Below, one piece after another: positions 22,900 through 35,690 of a DNA stretch of 64,000 nt. The notes beneath the pieces were generated by a model that saw only the letters and a list, made by a program, of their open reading frames with translations, had not been told where the DNA came from and did not search any database. Position 1 is the first letter of the stretch. The number at the start of each line of letters is the position of its first letter. Source of the DNA: Datisca glomerata (taxonomy: Eukaryota; Streptophyta; Magnoliopsida; Cucurbitales; Datiscaceae); the NCBI GenBank assembly GCA_003255025.1, contig QANY01006224.1:1101678-1165677 (forward strand), written 5' to 3'. The position numbers and the translations under genes are program-made.

Positions 22900-24102
22900 G
22901 GCACGGATGATTTACACCCTAATTTCTAGCCTCTCTCTCTCTTCGTCCTCCAAGCTCTTTTTCTTCATCTTTGGCGTCCGTCGTCCACGCTCTCTCTCCA
23001 TCGTCGACTCTCTCTCTGCATTCGTGGTCAGTTCCTCCTCTCCCTCTCTATCGTCATTGATCTCTCTATCTCTCTCTTTCACCTTAAGACACTATGGTTA
23101 TGAAATAGTTGGTTCCTGGATGAAGTGTGTTTCTCCCTTCACGGTCAGAAGCTAGGGCACGAGAAATGTATGCTCTTCTTTCAATCTCTCTCACCGCCCT
23201 ATTTTTTGTTAATTAAGTCCGCAATATGTGTATTTCTACCTTCATCAACGATTAAAAGCTAGGGCATGCAAATGAATTTTGGAGATGCTTAATGTCTGAG
23301 TTGATTCTGAACTCTAGGAGATGCTTAATGCCTAAGTTGATTCTAAACGCTAGGGCACACGATTAATTTCTTCATGTCTCAGTTAATTCTGAACGATTAA
23401 AATCTACTTGAATGAATTTTAGAGATGCTTAATTATAGTATTTCAAGTTATGGCTAACTATATATGGATGACATAACTGACTACGAATTGTTCTAATTGA
23501 ATTTTTTGTGTTTATTCAACTTTCTGAACATTAATAATATTTTACTTGATACCTTATTTTACAATGCTTTGCTGTATAGAAATAATTAAATGAAATAGAT
23601 GAGTGAGATATAAGACATTGCATAGTTCAAATGCAACTTCTATCAGGTCTTGGTGTTAAAAGAGGAAGAAGATACTCTCTAATCCTTGTCCTGTCCCATT
23701 TAGGTAGTTAAAATAGATGTTAACTCAGTAAGATGAGCGTTTACTTTTATATTTGACATTGAGAAGGCAATAGCAACATGAATATAATGATATATGATAT
23801 TTTCCTTTTTTCTGGCACATACATAGTCATTCCAATATAATCGAGTTTATCGATCATGCCTAGTTACCACCATTGTAGCACATGTTATTTGAATTTTTTA
23901 AAGAGTTGTATGTTTATTGAATTCCATAAGAAATCTAAGTGACTGAATTTCACCATATTATACTTGTCGAAGAATACCCCATAATTTGTGTCGTCCGCTA
24001 ATTAGCTATCTATGTTGTTTTCAAAAAGGGTATGTCAACATATGTTTTCTTTTAGTTCTTCTTAATCTACTTTCAAGCAAGAGAGATAGCTAAAGAATGA
24101 AG

Positions 24103-24178
<76 letters not shown>

Positions 24179-25452
24179 CTTTATGGGGTTGTGGTAGTGT
24201 CTGTCAGGGATTCCAATTAGATAAAGACAGTGAATTGAAAAGCATCTTATTAGGTCCCTCTACAGTGAAAGGAGTTTTATATTTTTCACTTGTCCAGAAC
24301 ATATTTTTGGTATCTTGTGCCTTTCAACTTATTGGTTGGGATGGATACTATTGTCATGGCTTGCATTTTCACCCAATTATAAAAGTATCTCTTTATATTT
24401 TACAGGTGAAACCTCTTGATTATTGGTCATCAATAGAGAAGACTTGTCGGCATCGAGAAAGTTAGTAGTCATTTACTCTGGAATGTGAACTCGTATAAGA
24501 ATTGTTGTCTCAATATCATTAGGCTGAATTTTATTTACTTAATCATATGGAACTTGCTATGTTGTAGACTAGTTTCTCATTTTTCGCCTTTTTCATGTTT
24601 CTATATGGAATATTATAGTTTGAAGAAGATATTAGTTGAGGTTGTTTTCTTTCATGGAAACTATGTTATTTCATATGTATGTTTGTTATTAGATTAGTAC
24701 TATTGTACATGTTATCCTTCAAGTAATCAAATAAAAGGGAAAGTCCTACTTTAGAGAGAACTACTTGATCGCCATTTTTTTATATGATTATAGAGATTTG
24801 GACATCTATTGAGTTTTTAACTAGTTTACCTACATGGTGGAAATTTACTAATATGATTCTTTTAACATGATAAATTGTGATAAAACTTGGAGAAGAGCAT
24901 GTTGCAACTAGATAACTTACTTTCTTGCATTCTTTAAATTCTTTACACATCATGTTTATCATCTACTAAGATTGTTGATATATGTCACTTCTAATTAATT
25001 CACTATCTCAAATAGTCATTGCATAAAACTGATTAATAACATAATAGGGGTGAGGTATACAAGAACATAACATTAGTATGCCATTTTAACATTCTTGCTA
25101 GATGATGCTCAATCCATTATAAATAGTTTCAGGGATAATAATGATAAAAAGATATTATCATATGGCTAAATTTGATTATACTGATGGCTAACACAAATTT
25201 CAACGTGAAAAAGGAACAAAATGGCTTCTTTGTATACTTATAAGTAATTAATGAGATCATCAATTTAATGTTACTTATTTTCATATAAAGGGTTGCAATG
25301 TTAATGTGGTTTTTTAAAACTAAAACAAAGCATGCTAAAATGAGGGCGTCAGGTGAAAAGATTAGTGGTCATGAAGTAAGCATGTTTAAACAAATATTAC
25401 ATTATAACATGGAATTGATAAATTTTGATTGTAATATAAGTGAGTTTCTCAT
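22900..25452 (+). promoter_or_regulatory. Leader region of copy B
   Basis: A CT-rich leader-like stretch (about 22925-23065) is followed by AT-rich intron-like DNA. The exon-like block at 24406-24475 is conserved with copy A and preceded by TTTTACAG. The copies also match at about 24480-25450 versus 3050-4050, up to the protease start. There is no conserved reading frame. It is probably the promoter, leader and intron of the Ulp1-like gene. Confidence 0.45.
24104..24174. repeat. Compound (GT)n(GA)n microsatellite
   Basis: About 20 GT units are followed by about 15 GA units inside the leader intron of copy B. Copy A has no equivalent, so it arose after the copies separated. Confidence 0.95.
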
Positions 25453-28400
25453 ATGCAGACACGAAAAGATCTAGCTTTAAAGCGGAAAAGTATGATGAAG
25501 AAAGCCAAACTCAATTATTTGAAGGAAAATGAAATCCATGCCATTGAAAGCAGAGCAAAACAACCCGGTCCTAGTCATCTGAGAAGGCATGCCTCAAAAC
25601 GGAAGTTGCTCACATGTTGTACACCCGAGAAATTTGTGGATCTTGTTGAAAATTACGATGAGGAGAAGAGGAGAGCAGTCGTGGAGATGGGATTCATAGG
25701 GTTGTTGGATATTAAATGCTATAAGCTGAAGATGAACTTCTTGCAACAACTATTAGGTTGCTTCGATCCAGCCACCTGCACGTTGAATGTCTATGGGTCG
25801 ACATTCAAAGTCACCATAAATGATTTGACTTCTATACTGGGCATTTTTTACGGTGGACAGGAGATCAAATCCGATGGTGATGTGATTGAGATAAAAGATA
25901 TAAAAGCGAAGTGGGTGAACGCCAAAGGTGCATTTCGATGAATGCCTTGTCAAAATTCTTGATTGCGGAGACTGACAGTGACTACTGGAGGCAAGCGTTT
26001 GTGTTGTACACTATCAAGGTTTTGTTATCTCCTTGATAAAAACCAATCGCCAGTCATTCGTGGTTGCACATTGTGAAGTCACCCTCAACCATTTAACAGA
26101 AGAATTGAGTTTCTGCTTGTTTTAAAGATTTTATGGATGATGTCATGAGGTATCAAAACAACCACCGCCATAGCATTACTGGATGCTTATTATTTATACA
26201 GGTAATATATTTAGTGTACATTGGTATTACTTTCGCATTATAAGATATATATATTTACTAATAAGTTCATTTCGATGCAGTTGTTTTCTCTGGAGAAGTT
26301 GGCATGTGCTGCCAACTATATTGACTTGAACCAGCCTTCGCCGCTAAGATGGAGTGACATGGCCATTGCAAAAATGATTTATTTTGTAAAATCAAGGGGA
26401 AGATAAGCTTAGCCTAAAAGCTGTGCAGTAAGCATTTAAGAATATTGCAAATTTGGCTGGTTATATTACCACTGACTATTTATTACTAATTCACATATAT
26501 TTGTATTATATAGATCGATACAACCACGTAAGCCGTTCCGGGCGAGTGCGAGGTTCAGGAGGACCGCAAGCTTAAACACGTTTGCAAGGACATGTGTGCA
26601 GATCTACCTAAAGTGCAAACTGTCGGGTTAGGTGCTTTAAGTGCACAAGTGATTGCTCTTTAGGCAGAGTCTAGCTCCATGAGGGTGAATATTTCACAAT
26701 TAATGGAGGTGCATAGAAAGATGATGGCTGTCTAAGAGAATATGTGCACAACATTGGCGAGTCTTTTGGAATGGGACACTGGTAAGTCTCGAGCCCAATA
26801 TGATGAGCCACGCGTCACCCCGGCTCAAGGTAAAGAACAAGGAGGTTTTGATGAGGATATGAGTCCCTCCTGTGAAGAAGAGCTACTGGTCTCTTCATCA
26901 CCTTTATATAAAGGTGATAATGATGAAAGGTGCATCCAGCTGGATGCTTCAGACAATGCATTCGCTGACCTGTTATTAGTCAGGAAACCATCTATGACTG
27001 GAACAACAAACGGCGTTGAAAGGTATTTTATTTAGTTTATTTGTATTTCATCTTTTTGATATATATATATAACATGTATAATCTAACACCTTACTCAGGG
27101 CTGTGTTTTGGTAGGGAAAACAAGTCTTGTCCGAGCTACCGAAAGCCAATTCCCAAGTTGCGTAGCATTGGGGAGAGGAGAGATGGTCCTCTACTCAGTT
27201 CACCCTATTTGAAGGGTAAACCAATCACTAAATGCAACAAGAAGGTATTTAAAGTAGGTCCATACACGCTACAGGGCCCACTAGAAGTGAAAGATGAGCG
27301 TTTGGTGGAGTATATTTTTAAGAAAAGATTAGAGGATAGGTAGTAGTCACACTAATCTAACAAAATTTGACATACCATCACGGCCAAATTTTGATTAAGT
27401 TTGTCTTTTATTTATCTTTTGCAGTGATTAGATATTCTGGCCTCCATGCTAAACGGAGAGACCTAAAGATTCTTGGCCCAAAAAATTGGCTTGGCTCGGA
27501 CCTTATAGACTTGTTTGTCAGCATTTTGACCTTCGAGACTCGTCGTGCGTCGATGATCAACTGATTCTGGTTTCTTCCCACGTTCTTTGTTGTGAGTATC
27601 TACTACTCAATAACCTCCATATTTTAGGTTTGTATGTATGTTGTGTATCATATTTTTGTTGTGCCACTGCAGAGTCAATGTGTTTCAAAACTAGTAGCGC
27701 TTTCTAATTTTGTAAAGAAACACAAGATCGTGGATAGATACGCGCCAACACTTGAGCTAGAAACTATGGTAAACAAATTTAATGTAGTTAAAATATTAAA
27801 TGTTAACTTAGTATGATTGTGAAAATGTATTATGTAATCTAGATCTGTATTCTGGTACACGATGGTTGAGATCATTGGTTTATGGCAAAGATCTCCATCA
27901 TGGACGAGAAAGTCACTGTATGAGACACTTTGCCAGATGGCCGAATTAACGCAGGACGGACCAAAAAGGTAAAAAGGATTGTATGGTCTAATCCCTCATC
28001 ATGACTTGTAAGTTGTCTTATAGCATGTGTGAATTTGACATTGATTACATTTTTATATTTTGCGAATGGAATTATAGTTAGAAGGTATGGATTTAATATT
28101 TGGGCCTAAGCTCATAGATTTGTTGCCCCCGCCAACAACCTTCTCTTCATTCAAAATTTCAAGGCCGCCACAAGTGGTCACCCAATCAAATAGGTAATCT
28201 CACTGATCGTGAATTTGATTGGGCTTCCTTCACCCTTTAATGATGCACTTATTATTACGTTTGCAGGAGTTATGTGGTGTGTGGGTCTTGAGATATATGG
28301 ATGACATCAGGGTAGGAATTGTTGTCGACTATCGTTCCCAGATAATTTGTCAGATATTGGTGAATGTTATAACTCTGTTTTTTGTTTTGGTTTTGTTCGG

Positions 28401-28650
28401 AGTTAGGCTTCTCTTAGTTTGCAATTGAGAATTTTCTGATTGTTCTAGATTTGCTCATTTATGACTGTCGATGTTGTATATGTTGAGGTGTATGATACTG
28501 TGTTGAATATTGAGAATATTTTTACATGATTATAAATCTCACGATATTCGTTGTAACATTTTATTGAAAATCTTCAACCATCATTGGAACATCTCGTATG
28601 ATATGTTACATGATAGCGTTGGTCGGTTTTATAATATGAACTCATCTGTC
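25453..28650 (+). pseudogene. Ulp1/C48 SUMO-protease-like gene of copy B (broken)
   Basis: The first exon is open for 162 codons from the ATG at 25453. It contains the MULE-Ulp1 N-terminal signature (CCTPEKFVDLVENYDEEKR, VVEMGFIGLLDIK, LTSILGIFYGG). Later blocks are FVLYTIKVLLSP, an exon with LDLNQPSPLRW-like sequence, a hydrophilic middle (26742-27020, SSSPLYKGDNDERCIQLDA), KVFKVGPYTLQGPLEVKDER (27243-27302) and the C48 domain from DLKILGPKNWLGSDLIDLF (27461-27517). His (codon 27873-27875 in DHWFM), Asp (27924-27926, preceded by a TGA) and Cys (28273-28275 in LCGV) remain. The Asp that normally precedes the Cys is Leu here. Other stops lie at about 25939 and 26030-26110, and there are shifts between blocks. 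The introns in between are AT-rich. The gene would cleave SUMO conjugates if intact, but it is not. Confidence 0.75.
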
Positions 28651-28748
28651 TCAGAGACCCGGCTACCATTGAAGATGAGTCCTACTTTAAAGCAAAGACT
28701 TGAGAATAGGAAAAAACATGAAGGGATAGATAATATTGTATTACATTA

Positions 28749-29005
28749 TTGTGTCTTGTTTTTTTATGTTCTTGTTCAAACACTCGCCCATTTGACATTT
28801 CTGAAAAATTCGATGAGCTAGATGTTTTAAAGAAAATAATAATGGCGGTGCCATAAATTTCGAAAGGGGATATCTTCGTACGCATTGAATTTTTTATTGC
28901 CCCATGGTTAGTCTTCTCCAATAACATCTAGCTCATCGAATTTTTCAGAAATGTCAAATGGCGGCGAGTGTTTGAACAAGAACATAAAAAAATAGGACAC
29001 AATAA
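28749..29005. repeat. Long inverted repeat between convergent genes, copy B
   Basis: The arms at about 28749-28860 and 28888-29005 pair in the same way as in copy A. For example, AATTCGATGAGCTAGATGTT pairs with AACATCTAGCTCATCGAATT. The spacer is about 27 bp. Its position between the protease and transposase 3' ends is conserved. Confidence 0.85.
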
Positions 29006-29007
29006 AA

Positions 29008-29215
29008 ATTTGTAAGTTATTGTGTACAAGGATGATAAACAGATTTTGTATATTATTGTGTACAACTATAAATAAAAGGGGGTTTTGTAAGTTATCATGT
29101 ACAGGGATGATAAATAGATGTTGCAGAATTATTTTGTACAGTTATAAAATAACAGATTTTGTAAAATTATTGTGTATTGTTATAAATAAGCAGGTTTATA
29201 AATATTTGGATGATA
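29008..29215. repeat. Degenerate tandem repeats, copy B
   Basis: Units of about 40-48 bp share a GTGTACAAGGATGATAAA-like core, as in copy A, with fewer units. Confidence 0.65.
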
Positions 29216-29261
29216 ACATTCTAAAAAAACTATAAAACCAAGTTAGTACCGAAATGTACAT

Positions 29262-31428
29262 TTACTGTGGCAGGGGATATGGAAAATTATACCAATATGG
29301 GATGTTTATGTTGTACATAAGGTACCCACCTTGTGCGTTGAATGGTGGTGGATATGCAGATGGGTCGAATGGATACGCACCTTGCACATTGAATGTGTAC
29401 GCACCTTGCACATTAAATAGAGATGCACCTTGTCCGAAGACCCCTGTTTTGTGTGCACCTTGCACGTTAGATGGTGTTGGATCATCATTATTATCATCTG
29501 ACATCGTGGCATGCACATCGCTCGGTTATTCTGGACATGTCTGTTTGGTATGTTCAGTGTTCTTACAATGGTCACATCGACGGGTGGTTGGTCGTGATTT
29601 ACTCGAGCTAGAACCTTGGCTTCCCTTCGCCTTCACGATTACCGCATCTTCAACGGGGCCTCTTTTAATCTCTACACCATCCTCCTACTTCACATCATTA
29701 GCGTTGGCGACCTTCTCATTCCACAAGGTCTCATATTTTGCACAAAGCATCCCAACCTCCACTTTGGCTCGAGTCAACCATTCATTTGACTTTGACGCAA
29801 AGTGAGCAAGTCTTTTAGTAGCTAGTTGGATCGAATTGTACCGAAGCAATATTGTCTCATCTATATCTATATGAGAATGGCTTGACTCGGTTGGTGGCAT
29901 ATTACTCTTCACAGTGATCCGCCAACGGTCTAGTATGCACGTGCTTGGGATCTATTACATATGTTCTTTTTTCATAATAGTAAACATACGTCGACACGGC
30001 CCCTCTGATTGAAACTTGCCACAACTACACTTGGGCATATCAAGTTTTTGGTCTTGTGTCACTAAGTATGATTCATTCGGCATGTCAAACTTGACCAACG
30101 AATAATTTCGAGCCTCCCCATCATGTGTGAGAGCACAAACTATAAATGATTGTTCACCCATAATCTCCTTACGCACATGTTTAAATAGTTTTTGTGTGAA
30201 CACATTTGCCGCGTGTTGCTCTAACGCACACGAGTGAGACTGAAGCACATGCGTTTCATTTGTCATCTTGAAATCGTCCAGCCTCTCCTCGTGTCTAATT
30301 CGTCATAGTCTTCCTAACTACGTCAAACATGACTCTCTTGAATGTCTGTAGAAATTTTGGGTTATGCACATTTGATTGGGCATTTCGTCTGAGATGCCAT
30401 GTACAAAGCCGATGATTATAATTGGGGAGGACCATCTTGATTGCTTTAAGCATTTACTTATCGCCATCTGTAATGACCGATTGAGGCATTTTATTTTTCA
30501 TGGCATCCAAGAAAGTCCTCAACACCCATTGATAGGTTTCCACTGTCTCATCAACCAATAAAGCGCAATCAAATACCGTGGTCTTGTAGTGATTGTTCAC
30601 ACCAATGAAAATCACGAGTGGTTTCTTGTATGCATTCGTTCTGTAGGTTGTATCGAGCGCCAATGCATCACCAAAACCATGATGGTCAACTTGGGAAGTC
30701 GAGTTTGCCTAGAATAAATTTTCTAAACGATTATACGTGTCAATGTTGTATTTACAATACGTCTCTAGATCCATCTCCAATTTTGTAGTAAAAAAGCCAT
30801 AGCTGCTTCTAAATCATTTTCGATTATCTGCGCTTTTTGCTGCTTTTCCATCTTATTGTAGAGATCTGTTCGTAAGAACCCTAAATTTTTGTAACCACCT
30901 ACTTGATCGACCATGTAATCAAAGACTTGGCTTAGCCTTACACCAACATTGTACAATCATGTTGCCTGAACCATGTTCGCTTCATTCACTGCTCTATTGG
31001 ATCGAAGAAAGGGCACATCCTATGATGAGGCGGTTGGATGGTTGTGCTTAGCTTCAAAATCTTTAACGACCCATTTTTTCATCTTCTTATCAAAGTTCAC
31101 CCTAAAACAAGCACGACAAACTACTCTTGTCAAGCCTCTTGGTTCTTGCTTGGTGTCCTCTCTGCCCATATATTTTTTTCTCCCGAGTTCCTTATTTTGA
31201 GCAAACCCATATCCGTAGTACAATTTCTCCCTCTCTATTATTGCGTTTATCATATTTTCGTACACTGAACCCAACATCGCATTCATATCTATAGTAGAAA
31301 TGTTTGGCCTCTTGTAACGTATCAAAATTTTCACCAATAACATCCTCATTATGCAAGTTTGCTAATGTGGATGAACCCGGTCGCGTATTCGTATTACCTG
31401 GGTTTATGGATACTTCATGATGGCTCAT
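29262..31428 (-). pseudogene. FAR1-type MULE transposase, copy B (best preserved core)
   Basis: On the minus strand from the ATG at 31428, the FAR1 DNA-binding domain shows DTLQEAKHFYYRYECDVGFS, VCSK, then RVVCRACFRVNF and W.VKDFEAKHNHP. The GGYKNLGFLRTDLYN linker follows (about 30900-30860), then the MULE core ALDTTYRTNAYKKPLVIFIG (from about 30660; first Asp) and SVITDGDK (second Asp). HRLCTWHLRRNAQSNVH follows near 30380-30420. The region with the third acidic motif is deleted (about 215 bp, junction near 30300). A SWIM motif remains (CSCGKFQSEGPC, 30030-29990), then a CX2CX4HX4C knuckle (RCDHCKNTEHTKQTC, about 29580-29537) and NVQGA repeats to the stop at 29262. Lesions are a TAA after VCSK, a one-base shift in an A run near 31180, a TAG before ANSTS and a TAA after the knuckle. 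The family is related to host FAR1/FHY3 factors. Confidence 0.85.
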
Positions 31429-31737
31429 CTTTGAAGATGCTTAATCTTAAAAAAATATAGAAAACTAAACATCAGGATGTTGGGTCTTTGAATATGCTTA
31501 ATCTTAAAAAACTAAAGAAAATTGGTGTAGCCGATCATATAGTTGGAGATGAAAATTGGATAATCCAAACAAAGAAAACGAAGGAGCAAGTAAGTGTATT
31601 TGAAGTTTAGAGCAATTGAAAATTAGTGAGAATGTGTTTAGTTGAGTGAATATATGATTTTTAAGGATTGTTTACGAAGAGTAACTACCCCTATTAATTG
31701 CAAAACCACCAGACACTACCAACCAATAATTTGGTTA

Positions 31738-32260
31738 AACTGGGCGATTAGGACCCAAACGGTACTTTGGTGGTCCTAATCGCCTATTGGTAAGGCGAAT
31801 CGCCTATTGGTAAGGCGAATCGCCTATGATAACAAGAATTTTGGGGACCTCTGATAGCGTTTGGGACCCAAAAGCCATAATAGTAAGCGTTTGGGGACCA
31901 GACGCTATACTAACATGCGTTTGGAGCATGTCCCATGAGACAGGGGTCAAACGCCTGTAACTATGGCGTTTGGGGCCCAAACACTATCTGCAGGCCCCAA
32001 ACGCCATTCATGATTAGCGATTTGCTAATCGTGAATAGCGTTTGAGGCCTGATGGTCGTGCCCAAATGCCTGTTATTCGCGCCCAAAAACCTGATGGTTA
32101 CGCCCAAATGCCTGTTATATATGGCATTTGGGGCCTGCTGATCACGTATGGGCCCCAAACGCCATACTAACAGGCATTTGGGCACGACCATAAGGCGTTT
32201 TGGCGCTTGGGCGTGACTAACAGGCGTTTGGGCGTGACCATCAGGCCCCAAACGTCATCA
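31738..32260. repeat. Palindrome array upstream of the transposase, copy B
   Basis: It starts with the same GGCGATTAGG/CCTAATCGCC hairpin (31742-31785) and a short direct repeat AAGGCGAATCGCCTATTGGT. It continues as alternating GGCGTTTGGGG and CCCCAAACGCC units with GACCATCAGG-type spacers. It ends abruptly in the PMD acidic exon sequence (CATCATCACTCTCATGCC). Confidence 0.8.
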
Positions 32261-32261
32261 T

Positions 32262-34855
32262 CATCACTCTCATGCCTTATTGCTTAAGTATATTTTGATT
32301 TCAATCTAAAAAATAAATAGGGAAAGATCGTAAGTTTACAAGTTTCTTATTCTTTTTTTCATTGATGCTTTGGCCTTTATCATCGCCTCATGTGCGCTCA
32401 ACATTTTCTCAAATAACAACTTGTTGAGACAGCCAATCATGCACGTCATGCATGCCGCACATATTGCCAACAGCTGCATTATCCGAATGGCGCTTTAATA
32501 TGATATTGAATGATTAAATAATAAATATTACCATCATGACTCACATAATCGATTTTAGTAGATGGAATACCCCGGACTGGAACATCATTTGGAATGTCAA
32601 TCAGTTCACTACCACTATCTGGGAGTGGGAACTGAATCTGCCATAGTGGGATGTCAGCTACTCTTATATCATCAATGGTCACTCTAGCTGTGGCTGTTAC
32701 AGTTTCTGGTGCTGCTGCCTATACATAGTAGATTATAAAATTACATTGTATAACAAGATGAGTAATATCATATATTTAAAAACCACTTAGAGACGTTTAG
32801 CACCTACGAAGATGAAGATGCCCCATCATAGTTGTAAGACAACCTCTTTTTCCGAAATTCATCATATGTATCTTCGTTATCGCCATGTACATCCTCGGTA
32901 AAGTGTGTCGCTCTAAAACCTCCAATACCACTTAACAGATCCTCTCTGGTGAATGGTTGATCATATAACATTGAATTTGGGGGCCTGTATGGGATCAACG
33001 GCACCTCGGTTCCCATACTCTACCGTGAGACGCGCTCACCCAAGTACCATACTTTTCCAGTAAGTCCTTGCAGTAAGATTCTCATGGTGGTAGGAGGTAT
33101 ACTGTCAATGCAATAGTCAGGCATGTACATTCTCCCCAAGGGTACCAATTGATCTACAAGTTCAAAAACAAATAGGTTGTCAGTAAAACAGTATTCATAC
33201 TCGAGTGGGGGGGCAATATAAGAATTGATATAATAAAACACATACCTCATTGGGCTTCACGTATCAAAGTTTAACACAGAATTCTTTGAGGCAGTGACCA
33301 GCATCCCTTGTTCCTGACTCAATGTCTATCCAACGTGCTACTCTCGGGAACGTGTCTGGACCACCCAATGGTCTGCTTAGTGCCAAACACGAAAAGTACT
33401 CACAAGCACATACCTCTCGTGCTCTCCAAAAACCTCGTCCCTACACTTTTGCCTCGACATATAGAGTCCATATTGCAATACAATATGGATAACGCCGAAC
33501 CACCCCAATTATACTCTTGTATCTCATCTATTTTCCTTAGGCTCGGGAGGAAGTACAATTAAACTTTATTGCTCTTGTCGCAAAAAAATGTACTACCCAA
33601 GAGCTACAGCAGAAAGACTCTGGTCAAAATTTCCTCCTACTTAGGAGTAGTACACTCGTACCTAGAATAATTATCAAATATCCATTGATAACTAACTTTT
33701 TTTTCTTCAACCTCTGACAACGATTTGCCAACTAGCTTTTGCAAAGCCTTCTTGTTCTTGTAGAGTTCTAAATCATAGTTTAGTTGACGACCGTCGACTT
33801 TCAGGCCAGTTATCGCATCAATATCCAATGAGTTCATTGTCATTTCACCCACTTCATCTATATGAAAGGTGTGGGTTGTATCCCATCATTTCTCGGCCAG
33901 ACTTTTCAATAAAACGCGATCCATCTGACCCTTTTCAATATATTTATAAAATACCTAAACCCAGAGGCATCGACATTTCTTCTCACATTTTTAAGAAGGC
34001 TATTGTACCATCAAGCTACTAGTGTAGTGTTCCCAAAACAACGAATACCAAGATCATAGAACTCAGCGTAAGAAACCAAAATTTAAGTATGGCTCAGTGA
34101 AAAAGGTGCATGAAGAAAAATGTATTATAATCCCTATTGTGACATTTCGTCGAACACTTTATGAGCAATAAACATACACTATAATTTTTCATCCAAAACA
34201 TATATTGCTACCAATAATCATACATTTCTATAAGCATCACATAAAAAACACCCAGTTTTCAAAATGATTCGAGTATATATTTGGTGTTTTAACAATATAA
34301 CACATAACAACCAAATTTTTTGTTAAAGAAACTTACATTTTATCCTTGGATGGGATATGGCATTTCATTGAACATGTTACGGGCATTCATATAGTATAAA
34401 TCTCAATAAGGAATTTTATCAAACACCTTACGGACAATCAAAAAAATATACCATATAATTCATTATGACATTTCGTCGAACACTTTACGGACATTCATGA
34501 AAATACTATAATTTTCCATCCAAGAAATATATTTCTACCAACAACCATACATTTCTATAATAAAAAACACCCAATTTGCAGAACAAATCAAGTATATATG
34601 AGGTGTTTTAACAATATAACACATGAAATTCAAAATATTCAAAGAAAAACTTACATCTTGTTTGCTTGGTGAGATATATGCTCCAACTGGAGCAATATGA
34701 AGAATAGGGCTTCTAAGATTTTGACTCTTTGGACGAAATCTTTTCACCCCATAACCGGTGGCGTCGTACGGCCCTTTCGAGATGCTCGAGCTCGAACTTA
34801 GTTGCATCATTAGACTCAATGTTCCCTTTGTAACTTTATGTTCTCCTCTAGCCAT
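32262..34855 (-). pseudogene. Plant mobile domain (PMD) gene of copy B (broken)
   Basis: Exon 1 (34855-34655) again has 67 codons (MARGEHKVTKGT) and a GTAAGT donor. The PMD core is at about 34075-33640 (GEMTMNSLDIDAITGLKVDG, LQKLVGKSLSEVEEKKVSYQW). Then come LLGSTFFCDKSNKV- and EYNWGGSALS-like sequence (33600-33500), YEYCFTDNLFVFELVDQLVP (about 33200-33140) and the C-terminal DEFRKKRLSYNYDG block (33016-32804). Stops interrupt the core upstream of GEMTM and around 33560-33420. The acidic tail exon of copy A is almost wholly deleted, because the palindrome array joins it near 32260. Like copy A it is a PF10536-type transposon cargo gene, now dead. Confidence 0.72.
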
Positions 34856-35690
34856 GATTGGTGAAAAATACAATATTAGAAGGATATGGGGTTTGGGGTC
34901 GCTGGTTGAGAGATTTAGCTCAGATTTGGCACAGGTTTTGACTCATGTGTTGCAAGGGATGTGTTCAATGCGAGATTGTAGGTTTAACTTGTGTGTTGCA
35001 ACGGATTCAGTGAGGTTTTTATCGATTTCGGGCTATGAAGAGAGAGATGAAGATGAAGAAGAAGAAGAAGGAGAATATGGTTTGATTGAAGAGAAATGAA
35101 GTATTGAGAGAGAGGGGGAAAGATTGGGTATTGATTTTTTGAGAATAACGGGAATAAGTTTTTTAATGTTGAGGTTAATTTTGATAAGAAATAAGGTTGG
35201 ATTGTAAAATCTATTTGACAGGGATCAATTAATTAAAATGTAAAGGGTTATTTTTCAACAATTATGAGGTTATTATTATAAAACAAAAAGGTTAAATTTC
35301 AGATTTTAATATTTAATTTCAAACTTTTTAGCGGATATGCTCAATTTAACAGCAGAATCCGACCTTAAGTGTCATGTTCATCATACTGATAAATATGATT
35401 TACCGACCATCATAACATCACGACATTTAATTATATTTGGTGAAAGTCCATCTCGTTCGATACTTGTCACAAAAGCACAACAGCATTATCAATGACAACT
35501 TTTATCGAGTTTATGATTAAGTGTTCAATTGTTTCGGGAATTCTTAATTAATGCAATCTAATTTCACAAAGTAAGTGAGTATCATGAATGTGTGCATTGA
35601 AATAACGAGTTTTTTTTTATATTTTTATCAATGATTTTTTCGGTGTACCGTAAATAATTACAAAAATACCATTTTAAAGGGAAAATGTGA
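34856..35690. promoter_or_regulatory. Region upstream of the PMD gene, copy B
   Basis: This is a purine-rich leader-like segment (GAAGATGAAGAAGAAGAAG near 35047) and AT-rich DNA that aligns with copy A 14075-14889. No coding sequence is seen. Confidence 0.4.

Noticed and set aside
24097..24465. 122-codon open frame starting with Cys/Val and Arg/Glu runs
   Set aside because: Its N-terminus is the translated GT/GA microsatellite, and the rest has no counterpart in copy A.
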